Positions 48,301 to 62,962 are shown, counted from the stretch's first letter. The stretch: 64,000 nucleotides of DNA from Takifugu bimaculatus (GCA_004026145.2 CP034975.1:27276013-27340012); one strand, 5' to 3'. Notes: generated by a model not told the origin, from the letters alone. Translations and numbers: made by a program.

Positions 48301-51300
48301 ATCTGCTGATCCTGATGATTCTTGCAGAGGTACATACTCTCACACCCATTCTTCATCTTGCCTGACTAAATAAAGGGTCATAATGGAGGGCTTTAAACCA
48401 TGTGGACTGTTCAGTATTTTGATATTTTTGAAATATGCTGCATTGTTAGACACCAGGAAGTGTTGTTTTGTTCTTGTAATTACTTTTAAAGGTGCTGACG
48501 AGTAAATTTCAAGTCACAGAAGGTCTTCTATATGTCCCTCATTGAATGTTTCAGCTAATAAATATGCATGAAGTTGGAGTTCCAATCTCAGTAGTGATAT
48601 TATGCCTTTGGACATCCCCAAAAAGCAGCTATGCATCATCCACACAATCCACTTACTTGAAAGACTTGTTATACTGTGGTGCAACAAAAGCAACATTCGT
48701 AAAACATCTTTACACAATACTTAGATCCTCAAACACAATATAGAAAGAAAACGGAAGGTGCTTCATCAATATGGACTGCAGGCCCAGGAAGAATCAATAA
48801 CACCAATCAAATGTTTGTATATTCTATTATTTGTACATAGTTTTAGAAAAGTTCTGAAATAAGTCACTTTGTGAAGCTTAGTCACATGTGGTGTCCTTGT
48901 GTGCCCTTGATGTGGCAGGAGGTTTGAAACGAGACAGACGCTGTAGCAGCAGCAGCACCGGCAGATTTTCCAGACCCCTGTCCACCACAGTGATACAGCC
49001 AAATTCCCACATCAGCAACTCGCACCAACTTTCTTCAATCACTATAAAGAAACACAAAGGCTGGAGGGTGTCCCAGTGAGTAGCTATTTATCTAGATGAA
49101 CCCCAGCATTAGGTTTAGCTCCATATCAATTCATTGTGATTAATGTGGCCACAGAAGGATTTTTGCCCATGTCAAGAAACTAAAAACTGGCCCTGGTTCC
49201 AACAGAGACTGTAACAAACTATAAATACTTGTCATTATTCAATATTTGTCCAATAATGACCCCCCCCTACCCCCATCAAGTGCTTCTAATGATCACCATT
49301 TGTTTATATTATCCACAGATTAGGACAAATTCAACAAGTCCCCACGTGTAATTATCCCTGGGACAACTAGAGTAATAACAGCTCCAAAAGCACAAACACA
49401 TTCATCCAACTCTGTCAGGAGCCAGAGGAGATGATGGCACTGATGTATATCTCTGATGTGACACTGAAGATAAAATACTGACGGGCGGTTGGGTGTGTGA
49501 ACCTGTGTGTGCGTTACGTACTCACTGCCAGAGAAAAAAACACAGTCGAGGGCAGAGGCCTTATGGTGACAACTCCTCCTCTGCCTGTTCACCTGCCTCT
49601 TAATGGATCTCCAAATGTTTTAGAGGAGACAAATTACCCATGTCCTCTGCCTGCAGCCTGTTCAACCTCCTGTCGCCTACTTACTTAGCCAAGTGTATCG
49701 CTGTGGAATTCCTCTGGCAAAGTAAATTCATCTCCTTTGAAGGTTGGGCAGGGGTGGTTAAGAAGATGATGGGAGCCTTCAGTTATAATTTGTAGTGATG
49801 TCCAGTGGAGCAGAGCGTCAGCAGCTAATAGGATCCACATGTGGACACGTCAGGTGAGGCTGTTTAGATTCAGTGTAGAGGTATTGGAGTCTGACAGAAC
49901 TGCTAGTGTACAGTCAGTAACTCAACAGGGTCAGCTACACTGGGAGAATACCATTCATCATGGGGCCCTGGGGGGTGCTCGGGAGGGGGTCAAGAAGGTC
50001 CCCTGAAGCTACTTCCTGTCTGAAGATTAGAACTCCGACAGGTTGATGAAGAAGTTGACGTGTGAGGGCATCTGGGGAGGTGATCAAAAGGATATGAGTA
50101 GACAGACTCCTGCGGGAGAACCACGCCAGCCAGGAGAACACAGACAGGCTGCAGAAGCATCCCATCAGCTCGCATGAGCCACAATGCCCCGATGCCCTGA
50201 TGTTCACCAGGTGAGTCATGATGGTGAGACCAGGATTCCTGATCAAGAAGCAGCAGCAACAGGAAGGCTTAAACGTCCTGCAGGACACAGTCATGGACGA
50301 CGCGGAGCACTTGAGACCTGCAATAGGTTTTAGAGTATAAGTTTTACGATGTTTTAGCTGATAGACACATGACTAGAGGGGAGCCTTGTGCAAATGGGAA
50401 TGCAGAAAAGGTGGGGGGAAAGATGGGTCTTTGATATCCATCACTCCCTTCGTCTCTGTTTGACCAGACTGACTATAAAGTCATTTAAGAAAATGAAATC
50501 CTGTCCAACTTCAAATCGTGCCCTCAATTTAGTTTTTGCTCGTGCCAGAAATCTTAAAATAAAATAAGTATGTGCGGCCAAAAAGATGTTCAATTATGTC
50601 ACATTTTCCCACCTGCATGTTCGTGTAGAGGTTCACTACAATTAGCAAAGCTTCAATGACTCTTTTTTACCCCTTTCACTCCTTTTCGGTGTGGCATCTA
50701 TTCACATCCTTCAAGGCAGAATAATCATCATAAATTACCCTCTGTCAACAATCTCGCCATCATTTTCCTGTCACATTTACAGATGAAAGCTCTGGAATGC
50801 ACTAAAGTGATTACCGGCGTTGTGGCCTTTCAGGAAGAAGTTGAAGCACTAATATTATTTTGTCATGACGGTGATGTCTATTGGTCACCCTTTGTACTGT
50901 ATTTAGTGGTACCCAGTAAAATACCATTGGAGGACCAGGGACTAAAACATCCTGACCAGTACTCTGCTGCTAAAAGAGCGAAGAACCTGAAAATCTCTTC
51001 TGACATGTTTCAAAATGATAAATGGGACATTTTTATTTCAGTCTTTCTATTGTTTTGGCAGTGGATCGAAACTGATAAAAAACATCAGAGAAAGGGAGTA
51101 AGACAGTGATTTGGATCAAATGGATATTTCTGCTACATTCCCTTTCAAAAATGACTGGAATTATAAAGACTGAGATCTATCGTGAGCAGCCTGAAGCCAG
51201 GTTGCTCATACAAGAGGGGACCATCGTTTGCGTGGGATGAAAATGTTCTAAATCACTCCTATATGGATATCGGGCTTATTTCAGGCCCTTTAGAACTGGG

Positions 51301-54300
51301 ACTTTTTTTTTCTTCTTGCTCAGATTTCAGCTTTGAAGCCACTTTAAAAAATGATAGCGTGATATATTTTACGGCCAACCTAATTGTAGGCTTAGTGCTG
51401 CAGTGTAACTATTATTTAAGCTGAAATTTTGAACTTTGAATTGAGTTTGAAAGAGTTACCAATTTAACTAAATAACTAAATCAAACCGCTGCAGAGAGGT
51501 GCAAAGCTCATCTTTTACCTTCTAATGCATCTGACAAGTCATTTATTGATGTTGATGAAACATTTTGGTGCAGCTACAACGCAGCCAAGACAGAAACATA
51601 AACCTGTGATGTCCCTCAGCCCCACGTTAGAACATGAATTATGCATTATGTAAATCACCTAATTGCAGAGTTTTAGGAGTATTGCCGTTTTGTAGCAGCT
51701 AATCTAAACCCAAGGGTGGATTCATTTTCTACCCATAATGCTTTGCAAATCGTTTCAAGCCTACTTGGCAGAATTTCTTAACTGCTTCAGGACAAAAAGT
51801 AAATTAATAGTGTGATGTCATTCCTCTAAATGACAGTTCAACTCTCGCTCTCTACTAAAATTTTGTATTGCAAAGGCAAAAATTGTGCTTTCACCTTGCG
51901 TCCCGTATGACCTTTTACCATATGGACACCTCACAATAATGTACATTAAAAAATCTATTAATCTTGGGTGTGTTTTTAATCATAAATGGCTCTAAAGTAT
52001 CATAGTAATGAGAGTAACACAATCAAGAGGGTTTAGGGGTCGGGTATAAATAGTTCTGATTAAACACGTCACTCTACAATCATAGTTCTTACATTTGGAA
52101 AGAAACACCTTGGAAGCAGAAAAAAACCCACCTTCATTAAGATGTCATTCCTCTCTATGGTCTTATCACAGTGAGTTTGAATATATTAGTTAATGGTCTG
52201 GAATCATTGATCTTGCTGAGGCCTGTGTAGGGTGGACTCTCTGGCCGTGACCTTGGCTCTGAAACAATGATCAAACTAAACTCTGGATCCATAATCCCAT
52301 CCAAATAGCTCCCAAGGTTGGAACTGTGCCCTTTCCCTCTCAGTCCTGACCTTTCCTGAGATTTCAAATTGAATATTTCCATTGCTTCTCAGCTCTCTCT
52401 TAAATGTCACTTTCCAGAATCCAGCACGTGATCACCCCTGGTTGGAACGGGATGATCCTGATAATTCGCAGCTTCCGGTGTGATGATTTCACAGGGGTCT
52501 TAGTGATCACGCTGAAAGCTGGAGCATGACAGGTTCATGAAGACACATGATTAATTGCAGGGTATAATGACCAAGTGTGGTTGAAATATAGACATGGTAG
52601 GATGGGGTTAGATGTACAGGTGGTTGACAGGTGTTGATTAGGAAAAGAAAGAAGAAATCTGCATGCAGTTTTAAGACCTAAAATCCAAATCAGTCTTAAT
52701 ATCACACTAGTGTATATAGCACACCTAAGAACAATCAAAATGTTCTCTTTTTGAGAGCAGCCATAATGGAGGCCCAAGGTCTATTTAATAAAACACACAT
52801 TTATTGTGACTAAACACCAGGTATCGATTTGGATAAACAGGTATCCTTATAATTGAAATGTAGGGTAGGTGGGGCCACTGTGGGCAGCCAAATCTTCAGT
52901 GTAAACACACATTATCTAGTTTCCACCAATGCCAGGTAACAGGAATTATTATGGGACAGGTTCCCACAAGAATTTGATTATACAGTAATACATTAAAAAA
53001 AATACAGCATATTTTAAAGTGAACTTTTTTTCATTGTCTTTTTCAAGCAAACAATTGCTCTGCCTCATTGTGCTGCAAAGTGTCTATTAATCAATACTGA
53101 ACATGCTGAGTGCAATGATGACTAACATAATGGCTGCAAGGAGAATGTTTTAATCAATGCAATCAGGAAGACTGAGCACAAGACTGCTTGAAACTGGACA
53201 TATTTAACAACCATGAACGATTCGGTGCAGTGACACGGCAGCTCTGCACACAAAGTGACCCCTTGATGCCCCTAAAGAGAACCAAGTTAATTTGAAACAT
53301 GCCTGTGGACAAAATCATCCCCTGTGGCACTTGAGCACACATGGCAGCTGAATACGATCGTGCAGCGTGGCTATTCTCATGTGTGAGAAAGGGCTGCTTG
53401 CTGGGAGAAAAGATCAATCTCTTTTAGAATATAAGTTCTTAAACATGGTGGGTTGCTGAGCACAATTTAGACAAAAGTCTCTACAAGATTATTTTCACTC
53501 GGACCATCAAGAGTCTTTTTTCTGCAATGTTACTTTTGATTGCATCATAATTCATAGTCTTGATAAAGTCTTGCCCTTTGACAGCCCATTTCTGTCCAGG
53601 TTTTAGCTGCTTTGTGTATGAAAGAAGACTTTTCTCGGGCCTAAAATCCTTCCTGAAAAGCAGTAGTCCAGTCATTTGTATTAGTAACCAATTTTAATTA
53701 GATGAATTTTAAGGTTTTGTTTTAGCACACTCGAGCTAATTCTAGGCTATCTTTCTGTTTAATATTCAAAAATGCAAATGATCTTGTCCGACATAAACCC
53801 TCATCAGTGTAGAATAATACTTAGTGATGATACCAGTGACAATAAATGTGTGTGAAGAATGATAACAACTGGATAAAAATGTGCCAGAATATGTCTGATA
53901 AAACATTTTTAATCTGTTTAATGTTTAATAAAAATTCACCACACCTTTTGACCAGCTGGTTTTATCACTGTGTGTACTTTGGAAAGATTTCATACGAGCG
54001 AAAATAAATCATAAACTACCAAAACAAATGAAAATTTTGGGTCTTACCATTAGCAGTACCATTCGGGCTTTCTTGAACCACAGTGTATCCCAGAGTATTC
54101 GCTCATTGCTCCTTAAATTAATTATTAATTTTGGGGGCAAGAGCAAAAGCGTTTCATCTCCTAAAATAGTGTGTAATTTACTCCACAAGTCTGTAATTTA
54201 CTGCCTCAGACAAATTGTGTTCCTGTTTTGCAATAAATTAAATATAACATGATTTTGTGCTTATGATAATTATAGCAATAAAAAAAAAATCAGAACTGCA

Positions 54301-57185
54301 CCAGTCAAGGGAAATAAACACATTTTATTATCTTTATTTTTTCTTACAAAACAGTTCAAAATCAACTTCAATAAATAATAAATCCGATGCAAACCTGATC
54401 CAACATAAACATTCCCTTGAAAAGCTTTGTACATGGTAAAATCTTCTGAGGTGGAACACAGAGTGTAAATTCAGTAACGAGACTAAGCCGATGCAACTCG
54501 AGTTGCTGGACTTTCAAAGAGAGGAGCAATGCCATGACGATGACGTGTGATGCTCAAAAAAAAAAAAAAGGCAACAGAGAACACAGAAACAATGTGAAAC
54601 AAGGACAATTAAACTGAAGAAAGAAAGAGCAGCCCTCAGTCACCTGTCCCTCAGTTTGATCCAGATGCAGCCAAATGAATGCGTGATACAAATGTACATT
54701 CCTGATGTAGATGAAAAGCAATGCAGTAATGTAAATGCAGCAATGTTGTGCACAGCCTTGCTTCAGCTGCAGCACCTATTACTGACTGATCCTGTTAATG
54801 TATGATGGGTACAAAAAGCCACTACCTCAGTCTAAACCGCACGAGACAATAAATATACTCCAAACATATAACTGTCACTGGAGTGGTTCATCACCAGGCA
54901 AGTAAAATGTAATTTTTAGAACATTAAAATGAGTAAAATTAGGCGCTACAGTCACTCGCTGATCAACTACAACATTAAAACCCACATTAAAAAATATGAA
55001 TCTTATTGGTCCTTTTTTGTTTTTAGTGTCTGTTGGGACTTTAGTTCCTGTCAGCCACATTTTGTATCTGACACACACCACTCATTAATATTAAAGCCAG
55101 GCAACCCCCAGGAACAGTCCCAAAGGTAGCTGGATAATGCACATCAGGGCAACAGTTCCATTCACTAATGACTTATGGAATACCTATTCTGTGTACGTAG
55201 CTGGTTGTCATAGTAATGTGATGGAAAACTGTTGACGTGTGCTACATGAACAGGAACATTAGAGGAGTCCGACACAGACGGACTGCTGGAAGTGACAGGA
55301 TTAGCTCAAAGGAGGGACAGGGGCCCCTAGTCCGTGCAGCCCATAGTTACTGTTTAATCTGTCTGTTGCTACGTTACATAAATGATGTCATGTATATAAT
55401 ATCATTCACGTGTAATCTGGTCAATCATTGGCAATAATGGTGTGGCTGATCAGTGTCCATTTACACAGTTGGATGAGTGAAACAAAGAGGGAAAATGTCA
55501 GATTATATAGAGTGACACTGCAAGTAAATGGAGTCAAACAGATGTTCTGAAGAGGACGTCATTTCCAGAGTAATCAGCATCTCTAATCAGCAACATCGTA
55601 GTCTGTCATAGCTTCATAAGTGCTCGATTAGGAAGAGACCGGGAAGGAATATCAGGTGTAACGTGCCAATGTTAGCGGTTAAAGTACATCTGTGTATACA
55701 TTCAGCTTTGGTTCGGATGCAGACCGGCTAACAACCAGAGGTTAGAGATACTGTCGCACTGACTCACACATCAAAGTGCACATCAAAGGCTTCGCTGCAG
55801 CTTGATTGCCTGCAGAACCTGCAAAAACAATCACGGGTTCACCTTAGATGCATAAAACATTTGTTTCCATCGCTTCATGCATCCTGAGCAGAAACTCTTC
55901 TGTATCTAGAATGGCTTTTTGCCCACAGGCGTGTGTGAGAGAGGAAATAAAGATATGAGTGACAAACAAATTCTCCCTTCCCAGGAGGATTTTCTCCCCC
56001 TTTGACTCAGAAACTCAAATGAGCTACTTAGGAGTGTAAATATAGGCCACACAATCCCCAGACCTGGCTGTACAACCTGCTACATGTCCACATTTATACG
56101 ATGGCAACATGAGAGATATGATTACACGTTGGTAGAGTATATAGGTGAATGATATGGCTGTTTATTTATAGCATGCATTACCGCTGGAGATATTTACTTC
56201 CATTCCTCTCCCCAACCTCTGAGACACGCCTTACAAGAGCCTTGGAAAGACGGATATTTTACATTACGGTTTATTGGCCTGCACCCATGAGGTTTTTCAG
56301 ATTGAAGCCATACAACATGTTCCTGGAGTGGGGTTCACTTCCTTTTATTACCTTTACTGGTCAGCTTTCAAAGGGCTGCACTGTTTCCACTAGCTGTTGG
56401 AGTATGACAGTTTTTAAAGATGAAATGGGATTTTTATTTAAAAAACAATGGCTTTAGTTTTAGAATCAATGCACCGGGCTCCACATGTCATTCAGATCCA
56501 TCCAGGAGCTTAGGTTTGCATATATCTGGTTGGGACATGTCCCCATCAGTTTTATTATCTCCGTATTAGAGAACAAAAATCCTGAGTTAACTTTTAGAGT
56601 TAAAGGAGTATTTTTTATTTCTTTTTTTTAATCTTTAATTTAGTAATATGGAAAAGAATAGCTTAGTCTTATTATTACTGCATGGAATGTGGAGAGTTAC
56701 TGGATCATTAATGACTCCTGTTTGCATGCGCACTATACATCTGTGATTACACCACCAGAATGGATTAGTGATCTGTTTTGGTCTGGAGTGATGCATGAAA
56801 TAATCCATCAGAAGTTGTGGGTGAAGGTTGGGGGGGAACCTTTATAAGGAAGGATCTATTGTTTGTTTCGCGTTGACCTTCAGGTACCTGTAGTGCAAAA
56901 CTGAAAATCACAGTGACGTGTCACAATGTCGGGGAACATAAAACAACGGGGTGAATGAGACAGCACAGAAGGTACCAGAATCTGGAAAACAAATCGTTAT
57001 ATGACCTTTAGGTGCAAGGAGTCCGAGTTAGAGTTTAGATAGACGTGTTTACAGTAAACCCACCAGAAGTGATATAGGTTAAAGTCACAAAAATGTAAGA
57101 ACTGTTGAACAAGGAGAGAAATTAACAAGGCGCAATGCTGTCTGTTCAAGGGTCATGTGATGAACAGCGGGGGCATGGGTAGAAA
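45346..57185. other. Intergenic region and probable pcbp3 3' UTR
   Basis: About 11.8 kb between the lrrc3 upstream region and the pcbp3 stop codon. The right part probably contains the pcbp3 3' UTR. Several minus-strand AATAAA hexamers occur, for example at 56161-56166 and 56270-56275, and I cannot choose among them. A truncated LINE lies at 47.3-47.9 kb. The 49.8-50.3 kb stretch is GC-richer and has overlapping minus-strand frames, one with a hydrophobic leader-like stretch, but no recognisable protein. Confidence 0.5.
47321..47931 (+). mobile_element. 5'-truncated LINE, C-terminal end of reverse transcriptase protein plus 3' tail
   Basis: An open frame running to a TAG at 47684-47686 encodes the C-terminal segment common in fish non-LTR retrotransposons, with marks LLRTFYDSVVGSAIFYGIVC, RMDRLMRRASSVLG, HPLQDTLAALGSSFSERLL and RRSFLPAAVRLHN. 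About 220 bases of 3' UTR follow (CACTGTAAATTTCCCCATG, GGGACATTAAAGGATCTGAA), then a tail of about four CTGAAT units (47904-47931). The catalytic reverse-transcriptase core and endonuclease are missing, so this is a dead 5'-truncated copy. The frame is still open, which suggests a fairly recent insertion. The clade (CR1/L2/Rex group) is only a guess. Confidence 0.8.
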
Positions 57186-60100
57186 TTAGAGCGTGCCCAT
57201 TCCGGTGACTTCAGACGTCAGTCTGGACCCGTTGAGGAGAGGGCAGAGATGGAAAAGACAGAGGAGAAAAGGTGAATCACTTTCAGTAGAACCTTCTTGC
57301 TCCTTGCGTGTTACATTCTGATCTGTGTTTTCTTTACTGTTGCAAAAATATGTACTTCAAAGCACAAAGAACACGGATCCCCTGTCGATCCACAATAGGA
57401 GTTATCCTGAAAAAACCCACATCTCAGCTCTATGCTTTCCATTTACTCAAGGGTCATCTTTTATTTCTCATTGACTTTTCATTTTTAAACAGATGCCCAA
57501 CTTTTGAGAACCATAGACCCGACCTGGTCGTGTGTGGTCACTCAAACCTGAACTCAACCTGATGCGAACTATAACTCAACCTCAAACTTGTTCACTGTGG
57601 ATTCGGACCGTATTCCCAGGATTCTGAGTGCGGTTCCACAGCATAATCAAATGTTTTCTATGACAAAAGCAGAGACTTCTTTTTTAACCTTAGACGAGCC
57701 TTGTCTTCTGAATTTGCAACAAAGGAAAGGAATTACCTATCCAGAACCTTGTGTATGATTGGGTTTATTGTTGTTTGACACCGAACAACAAAGCCCGTGG
57801 TCTTGTAGTTAGTTTAGGCGAAATCACATTGCCTGCAATGTGTGGAATCAGTTTGCAACCCAATTAAAACAAACAAAAAATGCTGCTAGTTAGACCTTGT
57901 CCCTTCAATCTAATGCAAAAAACCTGTAGACAAAATCTCTGCAGTCTCTGGGAAGACCTGTGGGAGATAAGTATAGAGGTGAAGTGTGAAGATGTCATTC
58001 CACAGTGCAGCCATATCTCTGGACCTGCCGTTGGAGTTGTTTGAAAGCACCATCCATTCATTTCTAAGCAGACTGTTGTCTGAAATGGCTTTAAGAATTG
58101 AAAGACATGAAGTCATGTTTGTTAAGTGCGGCTTCTCCTGCTTGAATGCTGATAACATTGACTTTGAGGTGTCGGTAGCCTGTGGACTTCAATGAGGCTC
58201 CCTTTTCTTGGATTTGTAACTTAATTCTGAATATTTTTCTCCGTATATAATGAATTAGCACTTTTAGCAGTGGATACAGGGGAAAGAAAAATAAGTTCAT
58301 CTGTATTTTTATTTGACTATACTGTCCATTATCTACATCCTGCTTCTGTTCATTTAAGTCTCAGCGCCCAACAGATTTATTCCTGGAGTAAGCTGCTTTT
58401 AATTTAAAACCATAAATTGTTTTTGTGCCAGTGTAGCAGTGTTAGATCTCTCTTAACCGCCGCCGAACACTTGGTCTTATTTATTGATCGCCCAAATCAC
58501 TAAATTGCAGGTTGTGTTCAAAGGCACAGATTACTTTTTTCAGCCCGTAGCTTTGCTCCCATGAGCTACTGACTTGCACCAAACGTACAGGCTGAAACTT
58601 AATGCATTTTAATGTCCACATTTGAATACAAACAAGGGGAAATAACTGGAACTAAATCAAGAGAATAGCATTATTAAACACATTATTAATAATAGGTTGA
58701 GCTTTTTTTTCTGTGTTGTAAAACTGGGAACAAGTAAAATGGTTTTCGGTGGACAATCACAGATTGTTGGTTTGAATTGCTCACTAGTCAGCAGTTAAAA
58801 GGTTACCTGGCATTGATGAGATATTGTGCCAGGCTGATGTTAGCAGGGGTCCCAGTGATGGTGATTTGGCGCTCAGATGAGCCCTCCATGGCATTGGCAA
58901 TTTTGATCTGTGCCCCAGACATCTGTCGAATCTCGTTTATTTTGGTTCCCTGGCGCCCAATAATGCAGCCTATTAGCTGAAAAACAAGCACTGGTCTTTG
59001 AACATGCAGCAGGAGCACTTGCACTCAATGTCAGTGATATATTTGATACAAGAAATGAGATTCAATGATCAGAAAATGTTCTGGGGTTAATTTGAATCCC
59101 ACCGTTCAGAAAATTAGGTTTGACTAACAACAGCGAGTTCAATATAGCAGCTCAGTGAAGGCGTCCAAGATATTTAAAGAGGTGCTGAAACTTTCTATTT
59201 CATATTTGTAGAGTCATGACTATTAGCAGAAATCAAGAAGTTAAAAAAAACTATATAGTTTACTGTAATGACAGCTTTAACTGGAAGAATGCAACTAACT
59301 CTTTCTAGATCTCTCTAGAAGGATTTACTCACATCATTAGGAATGGTGAGTTCATGGGTGCTGGCTGGTGGACTGGCATCCAAACCTGAGTCAGAGACAA
59401 ATGCAACCAAGAAGGTAGTTTGACTTTGGAAACCTCTCATGGCGTTCGTTCGTGCGGGCTTTGTACACGTCTCATACCTGGGAAGCTGTAAGTATTAGCG
59501 AGCAAGCAAACAAAAGCTGCATTTATTTATTTATTGATTGATTGATTGTAGTGAGGCTTCTTCACCTTCTTTCTCCTGAATTAAATTAAATGATGTGTTA
59601 TTTGATTCAGTGCTAGAAAATTTGGACATTAAAAAATAAATAAATCTGAGATCTGCTGGCATCTAGTGGTGAGACTTTATTGAATTCAAATTTTTAACAT
59701 CAGATGTAGTAGATCATAGTTGGGAAAACACGAAATTCCTGTGCACAAAGAAGACAAAGATGGGGCAGCCAACGCCTAAATGCTACCTGACAATGGATGA
59801 CTAAAAACTGTACACAGATAACCTTTTAAAATATACTTACCATATATATTTCTGCTATTATTTGTATTTAAAGTCACTTCTTTTGTAAGTTTAAGGTTTC
59901 TCGTTTGTATTTTTGCAAAATTTGTTTTGATGATGTGTTCATGATTATTCTTGCATTTGGTCCTTGATATGTGCCTAAATTCACAGGAAATATGGGGGAA
60001 ATTCACAAGGTATTTTTGGTCTAGCGTGTCATAATCTTTCACTTTTCATTTTGTCCTCTTGTGCAAAAAAAGTGCAACACCCGAAAGATTTGCTATGTCC

Positions 60101-62962
60101 TGTTGCCAATTCTGCTTTGAAAAATATCCTTTTTACTTTGAAGACCATGTCTCTTTTTTTTGCTTTTAGCAGCATAAAATCAGAAGGAGCCAAGAAAGCA
60201 ATATATATATATGAAACTAGGAGCCAAAAATCACAGGGGCTAATCATGCTGTGCCAAAAAGAGAGATAAGGTGGAAGGTAGGGAGAGAAAATGTTTCTCT
60301 GGATGCAAAGAGAAGGAATTATCCAAAGTAGTCCCTCCAGGAATTCACATTCTTGCAGCTGGAGTTCAAATTAAATGGATCCCCCTGAATTCGGTGTCAC
60401 AGCAGTTTCATTCACTCTTTCTTCCCCTGAACCAAACAACCGCATAAGTGCGACAGAGATGTCTCACATTTACCTCCAAAAATCATTGCTCAAAGATCTT
60501 TGATGGTCTGTATGAAAAGAGGAACAGCTGCATGTGCTGAAAGAAAGAATTTTGCTTTTTGGTTTCCTTTCAAAATAAAGATTCCATTTTTAAAAGATTT
60601 AAAAATGTAAAGATTTTAGTAAAATTTAAAGCTTTTAAGTAAAAATGTACTCCCTTAAAACAAAAAATGTTGCTGCAAACTCGTTTCATTGGCAAAAAAA
60701 AAGGGTCTGTGAAATCCTGGAGGGACTGCTGAAGGGTCTCGTGGGTACGTACCAGGGAAAGCAGGGGTGGTCTGTCCGAGAGGGGTAAAAGGGGTTTGCT
60801 GCATAGCCAACTGGTGGAGCTTGGTCAACTGCTGAAGGGTTAGGAGGGAAAGTAGAACTAAGAGGTTACTGTTACACAGGTCACAGGAAATGAAGTCAAA
60901 TCTAGAGTGATGAAACAGTGAGGATTAGGAGGCCATGACACAGGGAAGTGAAGGACAGGAGGGGGAGGGGGGGAGAACCCTGAATGATGATCATCTGCTT
61001 TGAAGCAGCAAGTCCCCGGATATGTTTATATATTCTGTGTATTTATAGTTTTATCTAATGTGTGGCTTTTTATATCCTAATTTTCCTTTACTAGAGGAGA
61101 CAGAGTGGCAGGCACCTTTCATTACTGTGTGCCTTATTAGTTCACTTTTATGACTCAGAATTCTATTGAATAAACATTAGAGCTTTTCCCCACAACATGG
61201 TCGCTGTATATGTACCCCCCGCTGTGCGTCATTTCCATCAGGAACGGGGAAAGATGGATGCTTTCAAACCTTTTCCTCCTTTTAACAGGAGTTTTAATGA
61301 GGGTGGAAGAGAGCATCAATCCAGTGCTTGAGTGATTGTTGCGTCAACCAGCAGCTCCAGTGACATCAATCTTTGCCCAACTGTGAATTAGTCGAACTGA
61401 CGCAAGGTATCTTTTCAGCTATTCTTACCACAAGGACAGAGGAAGGCAGATTATTAATGACGACTACCTAGTCCGGTGGAATTAAAAGGGTGTCACCGTC
61501 CAAACCGCCGTTGCTTACAGTCCTCGCTTTTGTCATTATCACCAGCGCTCATTAGTTAATCAAAAAGCTGCAGTTCTGAGCTGCAGATACATTTTAGAAC
61601 ATACGTAACCACAAAAAAAGGAGTTATTCGTGGCTCGAAAGGAAACAAGTTGTTTGACATGGAGAGACTTTTATGACTATTAGATATTAAGATAGGGATA
61701 CTGTTTAGAATTATCAGTTAAATTAAAGAAATTAACTCACATCTGGGTGTGGTATGGCATATTGTCCCTGAATTGTATAGGCCTGGAAAGTAAAAGAGAA
61801 ATGGACAGTTTTAATAATTCATAATATGAATGGAAAGGCAACAAGGTAATGTACAGAGGAGCTGTGATCTTATTCAAAGAAGGACCCTCTGCTGTGTGGA
61901 GGACACATTTCAATGTGCCACGAACAATGAAATAACATCATAAGAACCAAAGTAAAAGGATGTAATTGCGTCAGTACGTAACAAGAATGCAAATATAAAT
62001 AGTGGGAAAATTAATTAAGGAAAAGGAGCATTTAAAAATCCAGCCAATGGGAGGATTCATCACCCACTTGTTATTCATCCTCAAGCGTCAGCTGTGTAGC
62101 CACTTAAAAAGCTTGACACTTCCTGTAAATACAATCATCACATGACCTTTTTTATCCAAAACCACTGTAGGTGTAACTTATAATGCCCATACTTGTGCTT
62201 ATAAACTGAGTTTGAAAGCATTAAAAACCTCTTTGGGGGATTTGTATTCAGCAGACATGAAATGCAACCTCCTATTTTTGCACTTTTGGTAAACCCTGCT
62301 GGTGCGTGCGCTTCAAAGGGTGCATTGTCCGTAGTCATCACCTGTTGGTTTCTACTCCATTTACTGGGTAGACCCACAATTTCCAGAGAAAAGCCTGCAG
62401 ATTGGACTCATTATGTGGATTTATATGCTGCGTTTCTCACGGTAAAGCGTTTCTCTCCTGCCGCTTTTGTTGTGCATTGGGCAGCTTTTAGAGCATCCAA
62501 AGCGCCTGTTCTCATTAGCATTTGTTGTGTGTTGAGGCTGACTCCTGTTGACATAGCTCACTGTTTCACACATGCCTGCAGCCTGACCAGTGTAATAATG
62601 TTGCACTGCTTGTGCTTTTGCTGCTGACGGTGGACTTATGGTCTCTTGTTAGAAAAATGAAAGCGCAGGACATTTTGGTGTTTGAAAAAAAAAAAAAAAA
62701 AAAAAAACCCAAAAAACCTGACACTGTAATTTTTCTAACGATGAGGGGTTCATTTGTAAAAGTGATATGAGGGCACTAAGTGAAAATGCTTGCAGACAAA
62801 CGTGGCGGCTGATGTTGCAGTAAAAGTCCCGAGTTGATTTGGGGCACAGACTAACTAGCGATGCTGCAGAGCTGGCTCAGCTCTTACCTGACCACCAGAA
62901 AAAATGACTGGGGTGGAGGCGGGCTTTGGGCGGTAGGGAATGGTGGCACCTTTTGGTGGAGA
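57186..62962 (-). CDS. pcbp3: Poly(rC)-binding protein 3, C-terminal six coding exons (partial)
   Basis: KH-domain protein that binds C-rich RNA and acts in mRNA stability, splicing and translation. Exons in mRNA order: 62888-62962, 61741-61782, 60753-60831, 59333-59385, 58807-58976, 57186-57222. All have GT-AG borders and join in one frame for 151 residues and a TAA stop. They encode the linker (SPPKGATIPYRPKP), the 14-residue exon AYTIQGQYAIPHPD, LTKLHQLAMQQTPF, and DASPPASTHELTIPND leading into the third KH domain. KH3 carries the GXXG loop as GRQG in LIGCIIGRQGTKINEI, then GAQIKIANAMEGSSERQITI. The end RLTSEVTGMGTL identifies PCBP3: PCBP2 ends differently after QYLIN. KH1, KH2 and the start codon lie beyond the right edge. 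No frame damage is seen. Exons of this linker region vary by alternative splicing in mammalian PCBP genes. Confidence 0.95.
62685..62707. repeat. Poly(A) run of 23 in pcbp3 intron
   Basis: Uninterrupted A run on the plus strand, followed by AC-rich bases. No retroelement body was recognised next to it. Confidence 0.95.

Noticed and set aside
56149..56457. 102-codon plus-strand ORF
   Set aside because: AT-rich sequence antisense to the likely pcbp3 3' UTR; no resemblance to a known protein.
62262..62627. 121-codon plus-strand ORF
   Set aside because: It lies in a pcbp3 intron, shows no domain or splice support and looks like chance.
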